Below are positions 25,885 to 34,800 of a stretch of 64,000 nucleotides of DNA, one piece after another. Numbering within the stretch: the first letter of the stretch is position 1; each line of letters begins with the position of its first letter. The position numbers and the translations under genes were made by a program. This DNA is from Lysinibacillus contaminans (GTDB taxonomy: Bacteria > Bacillota > Bacilli > Bacillales_A > Planococcaceae): positions 1,736,001 through 1,800,000 of the forward strand of contig NZ_LGRV01000003.1 of NCBI RefSeq assembly GCF_001278945.1. Direction: 5' to 3'. Under the pieces are notes generated by a model, which did no database searches, was not told the origin of the DNA, and worked only from the letters and a program-made list of their open reading frames with translations.

Positions 25885-26145
25885 TTATCTCATCATCCTT
25901 TTCACTTGTTTTAATTCTTTTATGATATTATCTATTTGCTTTTGCATGTTTTCTGATTGTTTGGATTGCTCATGCTGACTTTGAGAACTTTGCTTATTTG
26001 AATTCTCTAGCACATCTATGGCAAGGCCAGCAGCAATCAGTTGGATGCCCCCTCCAAGTGCAGAGATGGAGGCTCCAATATATGCAAGTTTAGCAATTTG
26101 AATATCTAGTGAATCAGAGGTTGTTTTTATTTTATTGTCATCCAA
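25885..26145 (-). CDS. Small protein, paralog B
   Basis: An 86-residue protein with the same architecture as paralog A: DDNKIKTTSDSLDIQIAKLA, then YIGASISALGGGIQLIAAGL, then a QSSQSQHEQSKQSE linker and the tail IDNIIKELKQVKRMMR. The ATG follows an AGGGAGG site. Each copy has its own promoter gap (about 230 bp) and terminator, so they arose by duplication and are expressed separately. The conserved ends and diverged middle indicate selection rather than decay. Confidence 0.75.
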   Translation of the reverse strand: MDDNKIKTTSDSLDIQIAKLAYIGASISALGGGIQLIAAGLAIDVLENSNKQSSQSQHEQSKQSENMQKQIDNIIKELKQVKRMMR

Positions 26146-26430
26146 TAGTAAATCCTCCCTACCATCAAAGTAAAAAATTAATTATCTAAGTTTCATTTTA
26201 TGAATTTAATAGAGAAAAATGAGAGATGGAATGGAGAAGTTTAAAAATATGTCTACCTCAACGTTAGATGGCATGCCTACTCCTCACCAAAGCGGATCAA
26301 AATTTCGAAAAAAATTGTATTCTCAGTCACAATAGTTCAAAAAAAAAGTAAGAAATATGACTAAATATGCTATATTATAGTTAGAAAATTTAGAATTTAT
26401 AACTTTCAAAGTAGAGGGGATCGATTATTT

Positions 26431-27588
26431 ATGTATGAAAATGTTCTAAGACATCCGGGGCCGACGCCTATTCCAAAAAAAGTTCAGCTTGCTATGAATC
26501 AGGATATCTATAGCCATCGAAGCAATGAATTTGTTGAGCTATACCGTGAAACGACTGAACTTGTGAAACCTATTTTCGGGACAAAACAGGATATTTTACT
26601 GCTCCCTTCTGGTGGTACAGCTGCTTTAGAAGCTGCAGCGGTTAATACCGTTTCTGCTGGTGAAGATGTTGTAGTCATTACAGTTGGGGCGTTTGGTGAT
26701 TACTTTGTTTCTATTTGTGAAAAATATGGCTTTAACGTACATAAGCTTGAAAAAGAATGGGGACAGGCATGTACGGCTGAGGAATTACAACAATTTTTAA
26801 AGCCATTAACAAATATTAAAGCTGTTTTTGTCACTTACTGTGAAACTTCAACAGGGATTTTAAACCCGATTGCTGAGTTAGCACAAGTTGTTCGTAACGA
26901 AACAGATGCATTATTGATCGTTGACGGGGTAAGTTGCATTGGCGGTGCACCTGCTGAAATGGATGCATGGGGAATTGACATTCTCGTTACTGGTTCTCAA
27001 AAAGCTATGATGCTTCCTCCTGGCCTTTCTCTTGTTAGCGTGAGTGACAGAGCGTGGAAAGTAATTGAAGAAAATAAAGCGCCATCTTATTACTTAAACT
27101 TACAAAGCTATCGTAGCTGGGCAGAAAAAGGCATGACTCCAAATACCCCTGCTATCACGCTTATTTATGGACTGAACGAGGTGTGTAAGCTGATTGAGGA
27201 AGAAGGAGGCTTTGCCAAAACTGTTTCACGTCATGAACTGATGAAAAACATGGTGCGCAGTGCGATGAAAGCACTCAATATCGGACTTTTGACAGATGAT
27301 GAGCACGCTTCACCTACTATTACAGCCATCATGGCGCCAGAAGGAATTGTACTAGGCGATTTCTTGACGCATCTAAAACAGCAGTATCATTTAGATTTTG
27401 CTGGTGCACTCGGGCATTTACAAGGGAAAGTATTCAGATTTGGCCATATGGGCTATTGCTTCCCAAGCGACGTATTACAAGCTGTTTCATTAATGGAAGC
27501 TGGTCTGCAAGACTTCTCTTATAATTTTGAACCAGGTGCAGGTGTACGCGCAGCACATGAAGTATTTTTGGCTGCACAACGCAAATAA
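26431..27588 (+). CDS. Class V pyridoxal-phosphate aminotransferase (alanine-glyoxylate type)
   Basis: A 385-residue fold-type I enzyme. The PLP lysine is K191 in VTGSQKAMMLPPG, the ring-binding Asp is D165 in IVDGVSC, and the phosphate-binding turn is PSGGTAALEAA. The N-terminal HPGPTPIP and SHRSNEF are typical of the alanine-glyoxylate / serine-pyruvate / purine-catabolic (PucG-like) branch. It would transfer an amino group from an amino acid, probably alanine or serine, to glyoxylate or another keto acid. The ATG follows AGAGGGG. Monocistronic, with a strong terminator. The exact substrate is open. Confidence 0.88.
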   Translation: MYENVLRHPGPTPIPKKVQLAMNQDIYSHRSNEFVELYRETTELVKPIFGTKQDILLLPSGGTAALEAAAVNTVSAGEDVVVITVGAFGDYFVSICEKYGFNVHKLEKEWGQACTAEELQQFLKPLTNIKAVFVTYCETSTGILNPIAELAQVVRNETDALLIVDGVSCIGGAPAEMDAWGIDILVTGSQKAMMLPPGLSLVSVSDRAWKVIEENKAPSYYLNLQSYRSWAEKGMTPNTPAITLIYGLNEVCKLIEEEGGFAKTVSRHELMKNMVRSAMKALNIGLLTDDEHASPTITAIMAPEGIVLGDFLTHLKQQYHLDFAGALGHLQGKVFRFGHMGYCFPSDVLQAVSLMEAGLQDFSYNFEPGAGVRAAHEVFLAAQRK

Positions 27589-27720
27589 TTGATGATGGTC
27601 ATTCGATGTAAGTTGAACCAATGAATTTGCTCCTAAGATAGAGGTTATCAGCGATACTTTGGCCACTCTTGGCAATATGTGCACATTTACCGTAATATAT
27701 AAGAATTTCTAGAAAGTCAA

Positions 27721-27764
27721 AACACAAGCAAGCTGATTTCATTCAGCTTGCTTGTGTTTTTTTA
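27721..27764 (+). terminator. Terminator of the aminotransferase gene
   Basis: AACACAAGCAAGCTGA and CAGCTTGCTTGTGTT arms with a T-run. Confidence 0.88.
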
Positions 27765-27961
27765 TGCTCGTTGGCATTTATGTTGGGACTTCTCCCAGTT
27801 GCCGACACAAGATGCTTAGTTTCCACCATTTTATCAAGTAATAGAAGAACAATTCACTGAACAGCTAGAGCAAGAACTTCACCACCGTCAAGACCGATTG
27901 GTGGAGTGAATGACCTCTTATTATGAATTACAAAGGCTTCCTTCTCAAGAGGAGACTATCA

Positions 27962-28750
27962 TCATTTACATGGCGTTGAGCACAGTTTTATCGGAGTAAA
28001 GACCGGATATCCGCCTTGCATATAAATTTCAGCATCAATTTCAAAAATTGATTGGAACATTTCTTTACATAATACACAATGTGGTAAACCATCATAATGT
28101 ATTTTTCCTTTCTTTAGTACAATCAGACGCTCGCTATTTTGTGCAGCTTGGTTAATATCATGTAGCACCATAATAACTGTCATATTGTATTTATGATTTA
28201 ACTCTTTTACGAGTTCCATCACTTCTAATTGGTGTGCAATATCTAAATACGTTGTTGGTTCATCTAGTAGCAACACTTTTGGATGCTGTGCTACAGTCAT
28301 TGCAATCCAGGCACGTTGGCGTTCTCCTCCAGACATCGAAGGTAATACCCGATTTTGCAAGTGTGTTAATCCAGTTACTTCAATTGCCCAATCGACAATC
28401 TCTATATCCTCTTTTGATAGGACCATTTTTCCACCGCTATGCGGATGACGCCCAAACTCTACTAGCTCACGCACAGTTAAATCTAGTTGATAATTATTCA
28501 TTTGTGGGAGCATCGTTAGTGTTTTAGCCACTTCTTTAGACTTCATCTCACGAATGTTTTGCCCGTCTAAATATACTGTCCCACGATTCGGTTTAACAAG
28601 ACGTGAAATCACTCGTAATAATGTTGATTTACCTGAGCCATTCGGTCCTATTAAACTAACAACTTCTCCCTCATTGATTTCCAAGTTAATATCATCTAAC
28701 TGGAAATTGGTGAAATCATGTTGATAATTAATGTGCTCAATTCGCAGCAA
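27962..28750 (-). CDS. Iron-siderophore/haem ABC transporter ATP-binding protein
   Basis: A 262-residue FecE/FhuC-type ATPase. Walker A is GPNGSGKS (about residue 36), the signature is MSGGERQRAWIA, and Walker B is LLLDEPTTYLDI, followed by the H-loop MVLHDINQA. The TTG start follows AAAGGGG and overlaps the permease gene by 14 bp, showing translational coupling. The C-terminus carries an unusual cysteine set (CVLCKEMFQ and CSTPCK). It powers the permease encoded just upstream in a Fur-controlled operon of substrate-binding protein, permease and ATPase. Confidence 0.92.
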   Translation of the reverse strand: MLRIEHINYQHDFTNFQLDDINLEINEGEVVSLIGPNGSGKSTLLRVISRLVKPNRGTVYLDGQNIREMKSKEVAKTLTMLPQMNNYQLDLTVRELVEFGRHPHSGGKMVLSKEDIEIVDWAIEVTGLTHLQNRVLPSMSGGERQRAWIAMTVAQHPKVLLLDEPTTYLDIAHQLEVMELVKELNHKYNMTVIMVLHDINQAAQNSERLIVLKKGKIHYDGLPHCVLCKEMFQSIFEIDAEIYMQGGYPVFTPIKLCSTPCK

Positions 28751-29765
28751 TGGAATTCCCCTTTCTATGTATTAAATATAGGAAATACGGTCCTCCAAAA
28801 AATGCTAGTAAAATCCCGACAGGAACCTCAATAGGATCGAATACAGTTCTCGCAATTGCATCAGCAAACACAACAAGCAAGCCCCCACCCAAGGCCGAAG
28901 CTGGTATTAAATACTTATAATCTCCACCAATAATCAGTCTTAAAATATGCGGTACAACTAAACCAACAAAACCTATTAAACCAGCAACACTTACTGCAAT
29001 CCCTGCTAGTAACGTGCTTAATACGATTAAAAAGAATCGGCTGCGTTCAACATTGTGTCCTAAAAGTCTCGCCATTTCATCTCCAAGACGCATTATACGA
29101 ATATGTTTGATGGCATAAATCGATAATATAATTGCTATAATGACATAATAAATAATCATATCAAATTGCACCCAACCAACACCTGTTAAACCTCCAGACA
29201 ACCATGGCAGTACAGATTGTACACGATCACTATAGAGAATCATTAGTGCATTTGTTCCCGCTCCACAAATCGCGTTGACGGCTACCCCTACTAAAATAAT
29301 TCGCATTGGGGATGTACCACCTTTTTTCACCGATAATGAATACACAATCATTGCAGCTACAAAAGCGCCTAAAAAAGCAGCAATAGGTAGATATAAAATA
29401 TAGCCAGGAAATACAACCATAACTGCTACGGCCATAACTCCAGCGCCAGAAGTAATCCCAATAACTCCTGGATCAGCTAATGGATTTTGCATAACCCCTT
29501 GTAAAATCGAACCTGCAATAGCCAAACAAACCCCAACAATGATGCCCGTTATTATACGAGGCATACGGATTTCCCATACTATTCGTCGTGCCATTGTATC
29601 TTCCGTACTAAAAATCCCACTAAACACTTCACTTACTGTAAACGAAACTTGCCCCATCATAAGGCTACCGACACTTACAATTAATAAGAGTATCGGTAAC
29701 ACAATTAGGATCATTCTTCGTTTTTTAGCAAGAGGGTGCGCATATTTTTTCTCTTCTTCTGTCAT
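28737..29765 (-). CDS. FecCD-family iron/haem ABC transporter permease
   Basis: A 342-residue permease with about ten membrane segments and the FecCD/BtuC pattern: RMPRIITGIIVGVCLAIAGS, then MQNPLADPGVIGITSGAGV, and GLIGFVGLVVPHILRLIIGG, which contacts the ATPase. The start follows GAGGAAG. It lies 23 bp downstream of the lipoprotein gene. The permease would carry haem or a ferric siderophore across the membrane. Neighbouring IsdG and NEAT genes favour haem. Confidence 0.92.
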   Translation of the reverse strand: MTEEEKKYAHPLAKKRRMILIVLPILLLIVSVGSLMMGQVSFTVSEVFSGIFSTEDTMARRIVWEIRMPRIITGIIVGVCLAIAGSILQGVMQNPLADPGVIGITSGAGVMAVAVMVVFPGYILYLPIAAFLGAFVAAMIVYSLSVKKGGTSPMRIILVGVAVNAICGAGTNALMILYSDRVQSVLPWLSGGLTGVGWVQFDMIIYYVIIAIILSIYAIKHIRIMRLGDEMARLLGHNVERSRFFLIVLSTLLAGIAVSVAGLIGFVGLVVPHILRLIIGGDYKYLIPASALGGGLLVVFADAIARTVFDPIEVPVGILLAFFGGPYFLYLIHRKGNSIAAN

Positions 29766-29788
29766 CGCTACTTCCTCACTATAAAAAA

Positions 29789-30772
29789 TTATTTAACTGC
29801 TTCTTCAGCTGTCTTTAATACTCCACGCATATAGTCGATTGCTTCTACTACTTGCGTACCAGGATTGTCAAACAAATCCGCTGGTAAAATAATAATTTGA
29901 TTATTTTTTACCGCATCTAAATTTTTCCAAGCAGCATTTTCTTTCATTTGTTTTTCAAACCCTTCTTTTACCGAAGCAGGGTTAGCGTGCGTAATCAGCA
30001 TAATTACTTTTGGGTTACGCTCAACAATTTTCTCAACACTTAAATTCGCATAAGTTGGGTATTTATCTGTCGCTGGCAAATCGGCTGCGATATTTTTACC
30101 ACCTGCTTTATTTAAAATATCTCCGTATAACGAATTTTCAAGTGCTGCTAAATATGTCCCTGGTGCACCATATACGATTAAAGCGTCTAACGTTGATTCT
30201 GTTGCACTTTCTGCAATTTTCGAATCAATTTGCGCAACTAGTTTCTCTGCTGTCGCTGTGTTATTAAATAACACTCCATACTTTTCAATCGTTGTTTTAA
30301 TATCATCTACCGAATTCATGTTTGAATAGATTATTTTCGTACCTGTTGCTTCTACGGTAGCAGCAAACCGCTGGAAGCTTGGTGGTACAATAAGCATTTC
30401 CGCATTTAATGCAGCAATTTGCTCAAAAGATGGTTCATGCGGGTTACCGATCTCTTGAATAGCTTCTACTTCTGCATCCATATCTGATGTAATCGTAGGT
30501 CGACCAGTAACGTTTGCGCCTAACTCAAGTAAAATATCCATCATTCCTGGGTTTAACGTTGCGACTGAACCTGGTGTTGCCTCAAACTCAATCTTATTTC
30601 CTAGGTCATCTACTAATGTTAACGCACCCACTGTTTCAACTTTTGCTTGTTCTTTTTGTTCTATTTCCACCTGTTCTGTTGAAGCATTTGCATCATCAGT
30701 TTTACTTTCCTCCCCACATGCTGCTAATGATAATGCTAACGCACCTACTAATAAAAACTTAAACTTTTTCAT
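29789..30772 (-). CDS. Haem/siderophore-binding lipoprotein (IsdE-like)
   Basis: A 327-residue type III substrate-binding protein. The type II signal peptide ends at the lipobox LAAC, with Cys19, followed by an acidic linker. The mature fold has the two-lobe pattern VDDLGNKIEFEATPGSVATL and NPKVIMLITHANP. The late Gly/Glu pairs that dock to the permease are in ESTLDALIVYGAPG and in GDILNKAGGKN. Closest in layout to IsdE/FepB-type proteins; whether the cargo is haem or a siderophore is not decided by the sequence. It is the first gene of the operon, behind a TTGACA/TAGAAT promoter overlapped by a Fur box. Confidence 0.88.
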   Translation of the reverse strand: MKKFKFLLVGALALSLAACGEESKTDDANASTEQVEIEQKEQAKVETVGALTLVDDLGNKIEFEATPGSVATLNPGMMDILLELGANVTGRPTITSDMDAEVEAIQEIGNPHEPSFEQIAALNAEMLIVPPSFQRFAATVEATGTKIIYSNMNSVDDIKTTIEKYGVLFNNTATAEKLVAQIDSKIAESATESTLDALIVYGAPGTYLAALENSLYGDILNKAGGKNIAADLPATDKYPTYANLSVEKIVERNPKVIMLITHANPASVKEGFEKQMKENAAWKNLDAVKNNQIIILPADLFDNPGTQVVEAIDYMRGVLKTAEEAVK

Positions 30773-30803
30773 TTTACTACCAACCTTCTTTTTTATTTAA
30801 ATT

Positions 30804-30822
30804 GAAAATGATAATCATTCTC
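30804..30822. promoter_or_regulatory. Fur box of the IsdE-like operon
   Basis: GAAAATGATAATCATTCTC matches the Fur consensus GATAATGATAATCATTATC at 17 of 19 positions. It lies just downstream of the -10 element, where Fur binding blocks transcription. Confidence 0.88.
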
Positions 30823-30837
30823 ACGAAGCTGTTTATG

Positions 30838-30866
30838 ATTCTATTTTAAATAAGATTGATTGTCAA
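30838..30866 (-). promoter_or_regulatory. SigA promoter of the IsdE-like operon
   Basis: Minus-strand TTGACA (30861-30866), a 17-bp spacer and TAGAAT (30838-30843). Confidence 0.8.
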
Positions 30867-30931
30867 CAAACGTTTTTATTTCCGTTCTTATTAATTTTGT
30901 ATTGCATAACCAAATAATGTATGTTTTAATT

Positions 30932-30950
30932 GATAATGAAAATCAATATC
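30932..30950. promoter_or_regulatory. Fur box of isdG
   Basis: GATAATGAAAATCAATATC matches 16 of 19 consensus positions and lies 33 bp before the isdG start. A plausible plus-strand promoter is TTGCAT, 17 bp, TTTAAT directly upstream. Confidence 0.8.
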
Positions 30951-30982
30951 AATTAAATTGAATTATAAAGGGGAAAATATAA

Positions 30983-31309
30983 ATGATTACAGTTACAAAC
31001 CGTTTTTTAATAAAAAAAGGATTCGGTCAAAAAATGGCACCATTATTCATCTCTGATGAAGCTTTATTGAACTGGGAAGGATTTAATAAAGTTGAAGTAA
31101 ACGTTTGCTCAGAACCAGAAGATCACGATGAAATGAACGTTATGATGTTCTGGGATACAATCGAACACTTCAACGCTTGGCGCGTATCTGATGACTTTAA
31201 AAAATTACACAGCCGTGAAGAGGCTGGTAACAAAGAAAACAGCGGATCTTCTCCAATTATCAGTAACCGAGTTGTTATTTCTGAACTTGTTGCTACTTTA
31301 GTAAAGTAA
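30983..31309 (+). CDS. isdG: IsdG-type haem-degrading monooxygenase
   Basis: A 108-residue antibiotic-biosynthesis-monooxygenase-fold protein. The catalytic triad of the IsdG/IsdI family is intact: Asn6, Trp66 and His76 (the axial haem ligand), matching N7/W67/H77 of the staphylococcal enzyme by one-residue offset. It opens cytoplasmic haem and releases iron. The ATG follows AAAGGGG. It is transcribed divergently from the IsdE-like operon, each side having its own Fur box, so both are induced by iron starvation. Confidence 0.95.
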   Translation: MITVTNRFLIKKGFGQKMAPLFISDEALLNWEGFNKVEVNVCSEPEDHDEMNVMMFWDTIEHFNAWRVSDDFKKLHSREEAGNKENSGSSPIISNRVVISELVATLVK

Positions 31310-31567
31310 TTTAAGAGCATGGATCTCTTAAAAGGTGGAAGATGTTCCAATCCCTAAATCAATCTTTGGGATTCATTACACAAAAAGTAATAATACTAGA
31401 ATAATAACTATGCGTTCTCAGACGTTATTTTTCATCGAGTTTACAAGCGAAAAACCTAACTCGATTCATCTAAGAACGCTTTTAAAATTTTCTTTTTTAA
31501 TTCAGAGCGCTTCCTCTTCACAGAGGTAAAATAAATTAATTTCTGACATGCTCTTTCCATAAACTTA

Positions 31568-31618
31568 GCCTAGAAAAGTACACACTTAAATAGAAGTGTA
31601 CTTTTCTAGGCTTTTTTC
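31568..31618. terminator. Strong bidirectional terminator after isdG
   Basis: CCTAGAAAAGTACAC and GTGTACTTTTCTAGG, a 15-bp perfect stem with flanking A and T runs. Confidence 0.88.
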
Positions 31619-31654
31619 CAAATGCACAAAAAAACTGGGCTATTCAAAAAGTAT

Positions 31655-31691
31655 AAAAATGCAATTCAATTTAAACTTGAATTGCATTTTT
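31655..31691. terminator. A/T-rich terminator-like hairpin
   Basis: AAAAATGCAATTCAA and TTGAATTGCATTTTT arms around a 7-nt loop. Confidence 0.7.
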
Positions 31692-31698
31692 CTCTATT

Positions 31699-31779
31699 GG
31701 ATGAGGCGACGAGAATCCTGTGGGAATAGCTTGAACTGAATACCTTACAGGAACACAAGAAAGCTTAGTCACCTCATCC
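31699..31779. repeat. 81-bp element with terminal inverted repeats
   Basis: Ends GGATGAGGCGAC and GTCACCTCATCC are inverted repeats with 11 of 12 positions matching. The inside (AATCCTGTGGGAATAGC, then ACAGGAACACAAGAAAGC) is GC-richer than its surroundings. It lies between the NEAT-SLH gene stop and the isdG terminator. It may be a small dispersed element or a folded RNA 3' end. Confidence 0.6.
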
Positions 31780-31801
31780 GATTTTTACTATTCTTTAATT
31801 A

Positions 31802-34800
31802 TTAATCGATTAAATCTACTAATTCTAATGATCGTTTTAAAATTTTCGCCATTTGTGCACGTGTTAAATTATTTTGTGGGTTTAAATAGCCATTAGACCC
31901 TGTCATAATGTCTAGTGCTTGTAACTCTGATACTGCTTGCTTTGCATAGTCAAATACTTTGCTTGCATCTTTGTATGATAAAGCATTTTCATCAACTGTT
32001 ACTTTATAGCCTTTGTATTCAAGCATACGTACTATCATTGCAGCCGCTTGCTGACGTGTAATATTTGCCGTTGGGTTAAATGTTTTTGCATTTACACCCG
32101 TTACAATACCGACCTCTGCAAGTGCTTGTACTTCATTTTCATACCACTTACCTTTAACATCCGTAAACGCAGTTTCTTTATTTGCTTTAATATTTAGAGC
32201 TCGAGCAATCATCACTGCAAATTGTGCACGAGTTATATTTTTATTCGGGCTAAATGTTGTTGCTGTCGTACCTGTTGTAATCCCAGCAGCGTATAAAACT
32301 AAAATTTCATCCTTACTGAATATATTATCGATATCTGTAAAAGGGTTATCGATAATACTAGGTTTAGTAGGACTAGTAGGTTTATTTGTTTCTTCCTCTA
32401 GAACAGGCACATCAAACGTAAAGAATAATGTGTACGCCCCATAACCTAAATCCCCTGAATCTACGAAGATTTTAGTTACGCCATTGCTATCTTGAACTAA
32501 AGGCAGACGAACAACACGTACTTGATCCATTTTTTCACCTTTAGAACTAATAATTTCAATATTTTGTTGCTTACCATTTCCATCAATGTAAGCAAGAGTC
32601 GCAAAGCCATAAGCTTTACCAATTAGCGTCATTTCGATATAACGTTTACCGTCAATCGTAACTAATTCTGCTTTCGTGAAGTATGGTGCTAAGTAGTTCG
32701 TAATAAATTCAGCCATTTGACCATTTGGATCAGCCTGCATTTTATACGTAATTGACTGACGTGAATTCTTTTCATTTGTCGTAGTTGTTGTTACATTTGT
32801 CGTAGTTGCTGTTACATTTGTGGAAATTGTCTTATCAGTCGTTACTGCTTCAAAAACAAGGTTATCTAATGTATCAACTTCAAATGAAAGTGTTGCTGTT
32901 TTTCCATTCGCAACAGGTACTAATGAAGCTACATTATTAGACCATTTTGCAATTTCTTTACCATTCTGTTTCACAATAAATCCTTGTAATTTATTTACAA
33001 TATTTAATGAAAGAGTAACTTTATATTTGTTACCTTCAAATACTGTTTTTGCCTTTTGTAGGAATACCGCTATTTCTTTTGCATTCTGAGCAAATGCAAA
33101 TCTAACTATTCCTTCTTGATTAAAGTTTCCTGTAACCCCTTCTATATTTGTTCCGTTATTATTTGAACCGTCATTACTCGGGAACGTTGTGCTATCACTT
33201 ATCTTTGAAAGTGAAGCTTCATCAAATTTTAAAAGAATATTATAGTCATGATGATAGTTAAGATCCGCAATATCTACTTTTACCCACGCGTTTTGAAGCG
33301 CAGCTAAACTCGATACTGTAAATTGAACTACTCGTACATCATTTTTATCGCTAATTACACTTGGTGTTGCGACATTCACTGTAAATCCAGTAATCCATGA
33401 ACTATTTTTTAATGTTAATTGAACTTGATATGATGAGCCATTTTTCACAACATATGCCTGACTATTTACATACGTGTTCATCATAGAAATTCCAGTACCC
33501 GATTCATTTAAGAACGAAATGTTCACTGAATGTAATCCATTAGTTGATGGCGTTGAACCACCATTAGTTGAACCATCTGCACTCGGGAAAGTTGTACTAT
33601 CACTTATCTTTGAAAGTGAAGCTTCATCAAATTTTAAAAGAATATTATAATCATGATGATAATTAATATCCGCAATATCTACTTTTACCCACGCATTTTG
33701 AAGCGCAGCTAAACTCGGTACTGTAAATTGAACTACTCTCACATCATTTTTGTCACTTATCGTTCTAGGTGTTGCGCCATTTACTGTAAATCCAGTAATC
33801 CATGAACTATTTTTAAGTGTTAATTGAACTTGATATGAAGAACCATTTTTCACAACATATGCCTGACTATTTACATACGTGTTCATCATAGAAATTCCAG
33901 TACCAGATTCATTTAAGAACGAAATGTTCACTGAATGCAGCCCATTAGTTGATTGTTCTGTGTTTTCAGTGTTAGAATTGTTATTGCCATCGGTATTTGA
34001 ATTATTATTGTTCTCCCCAGAACCTGATTCACTGCCGTTGGTATTTCCTTCTGATCCATTCTCTTCTTGCTTCGCAATTTCGCCTGTTAATAGCACTTTT
34101 GCTACTGTCGTACTCATTGTTGAAGCAATTCCATTTCGTTCAGTTGTTAATTTGAAAGCTAAATTTTCAAATGAATCTACTGTAAATGTAATTACATTTT
34201 TAGCTGTAATTACACTTCTAGCGCTTCCTGCTGTCCATTCTGCAACTGTTACATTTCCTTGTTGTACAGCAAAGCCCTTCATCGAATCATTTACAACTAA
34301 ATTCATTGTTACAGCAATTTTATTGTCTGCAGTTTTTGTTGCATATGCTTGTCCTAAACGTGATGCGATTACTGTATGAGCAGGTGCACCAACATTGACA
34401 GGAGTCAGTCCGAACTCAATTACTTGATTGTTTGTGTTGAAATGCTCAGGTGAATTTACAACTGTTTCCTCTACCGGTGCAAAATCAAATGTAAACGGTG
34501 TTGCTGCATATTTTTCACCTGACATAATTACTGTAGCCTTTAAATCAGCGTCTAATTTTATTTTTATGACGCGTACTAATGAATTTCCTTCTCCTTCAGA
34601 GCTTACGATTTTTACGTCTTCTCCGTTTTCATTGCCTACTTTTAGTGTAGTAAATGCATATGTGTGACCTGTTAGTTTAATATATGCATATTTTTCTTCA
34701 CCAACAGTGGCTAAATTAGCATAGTTAATATAGCTTTTAAAATACGTATCATATGACTTATTATCTGTTAAAAATGTGAAAGGAACATTTTCTGTGATAA

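Noticed and set aside
27820-27909. Thirty-codon fragment reading PPFYQVIEEQFTEQLEQELH, then a stop
   Set aside because: Might be the tail of a lost gene, but it is too short to assign and has a stop directly upstream.
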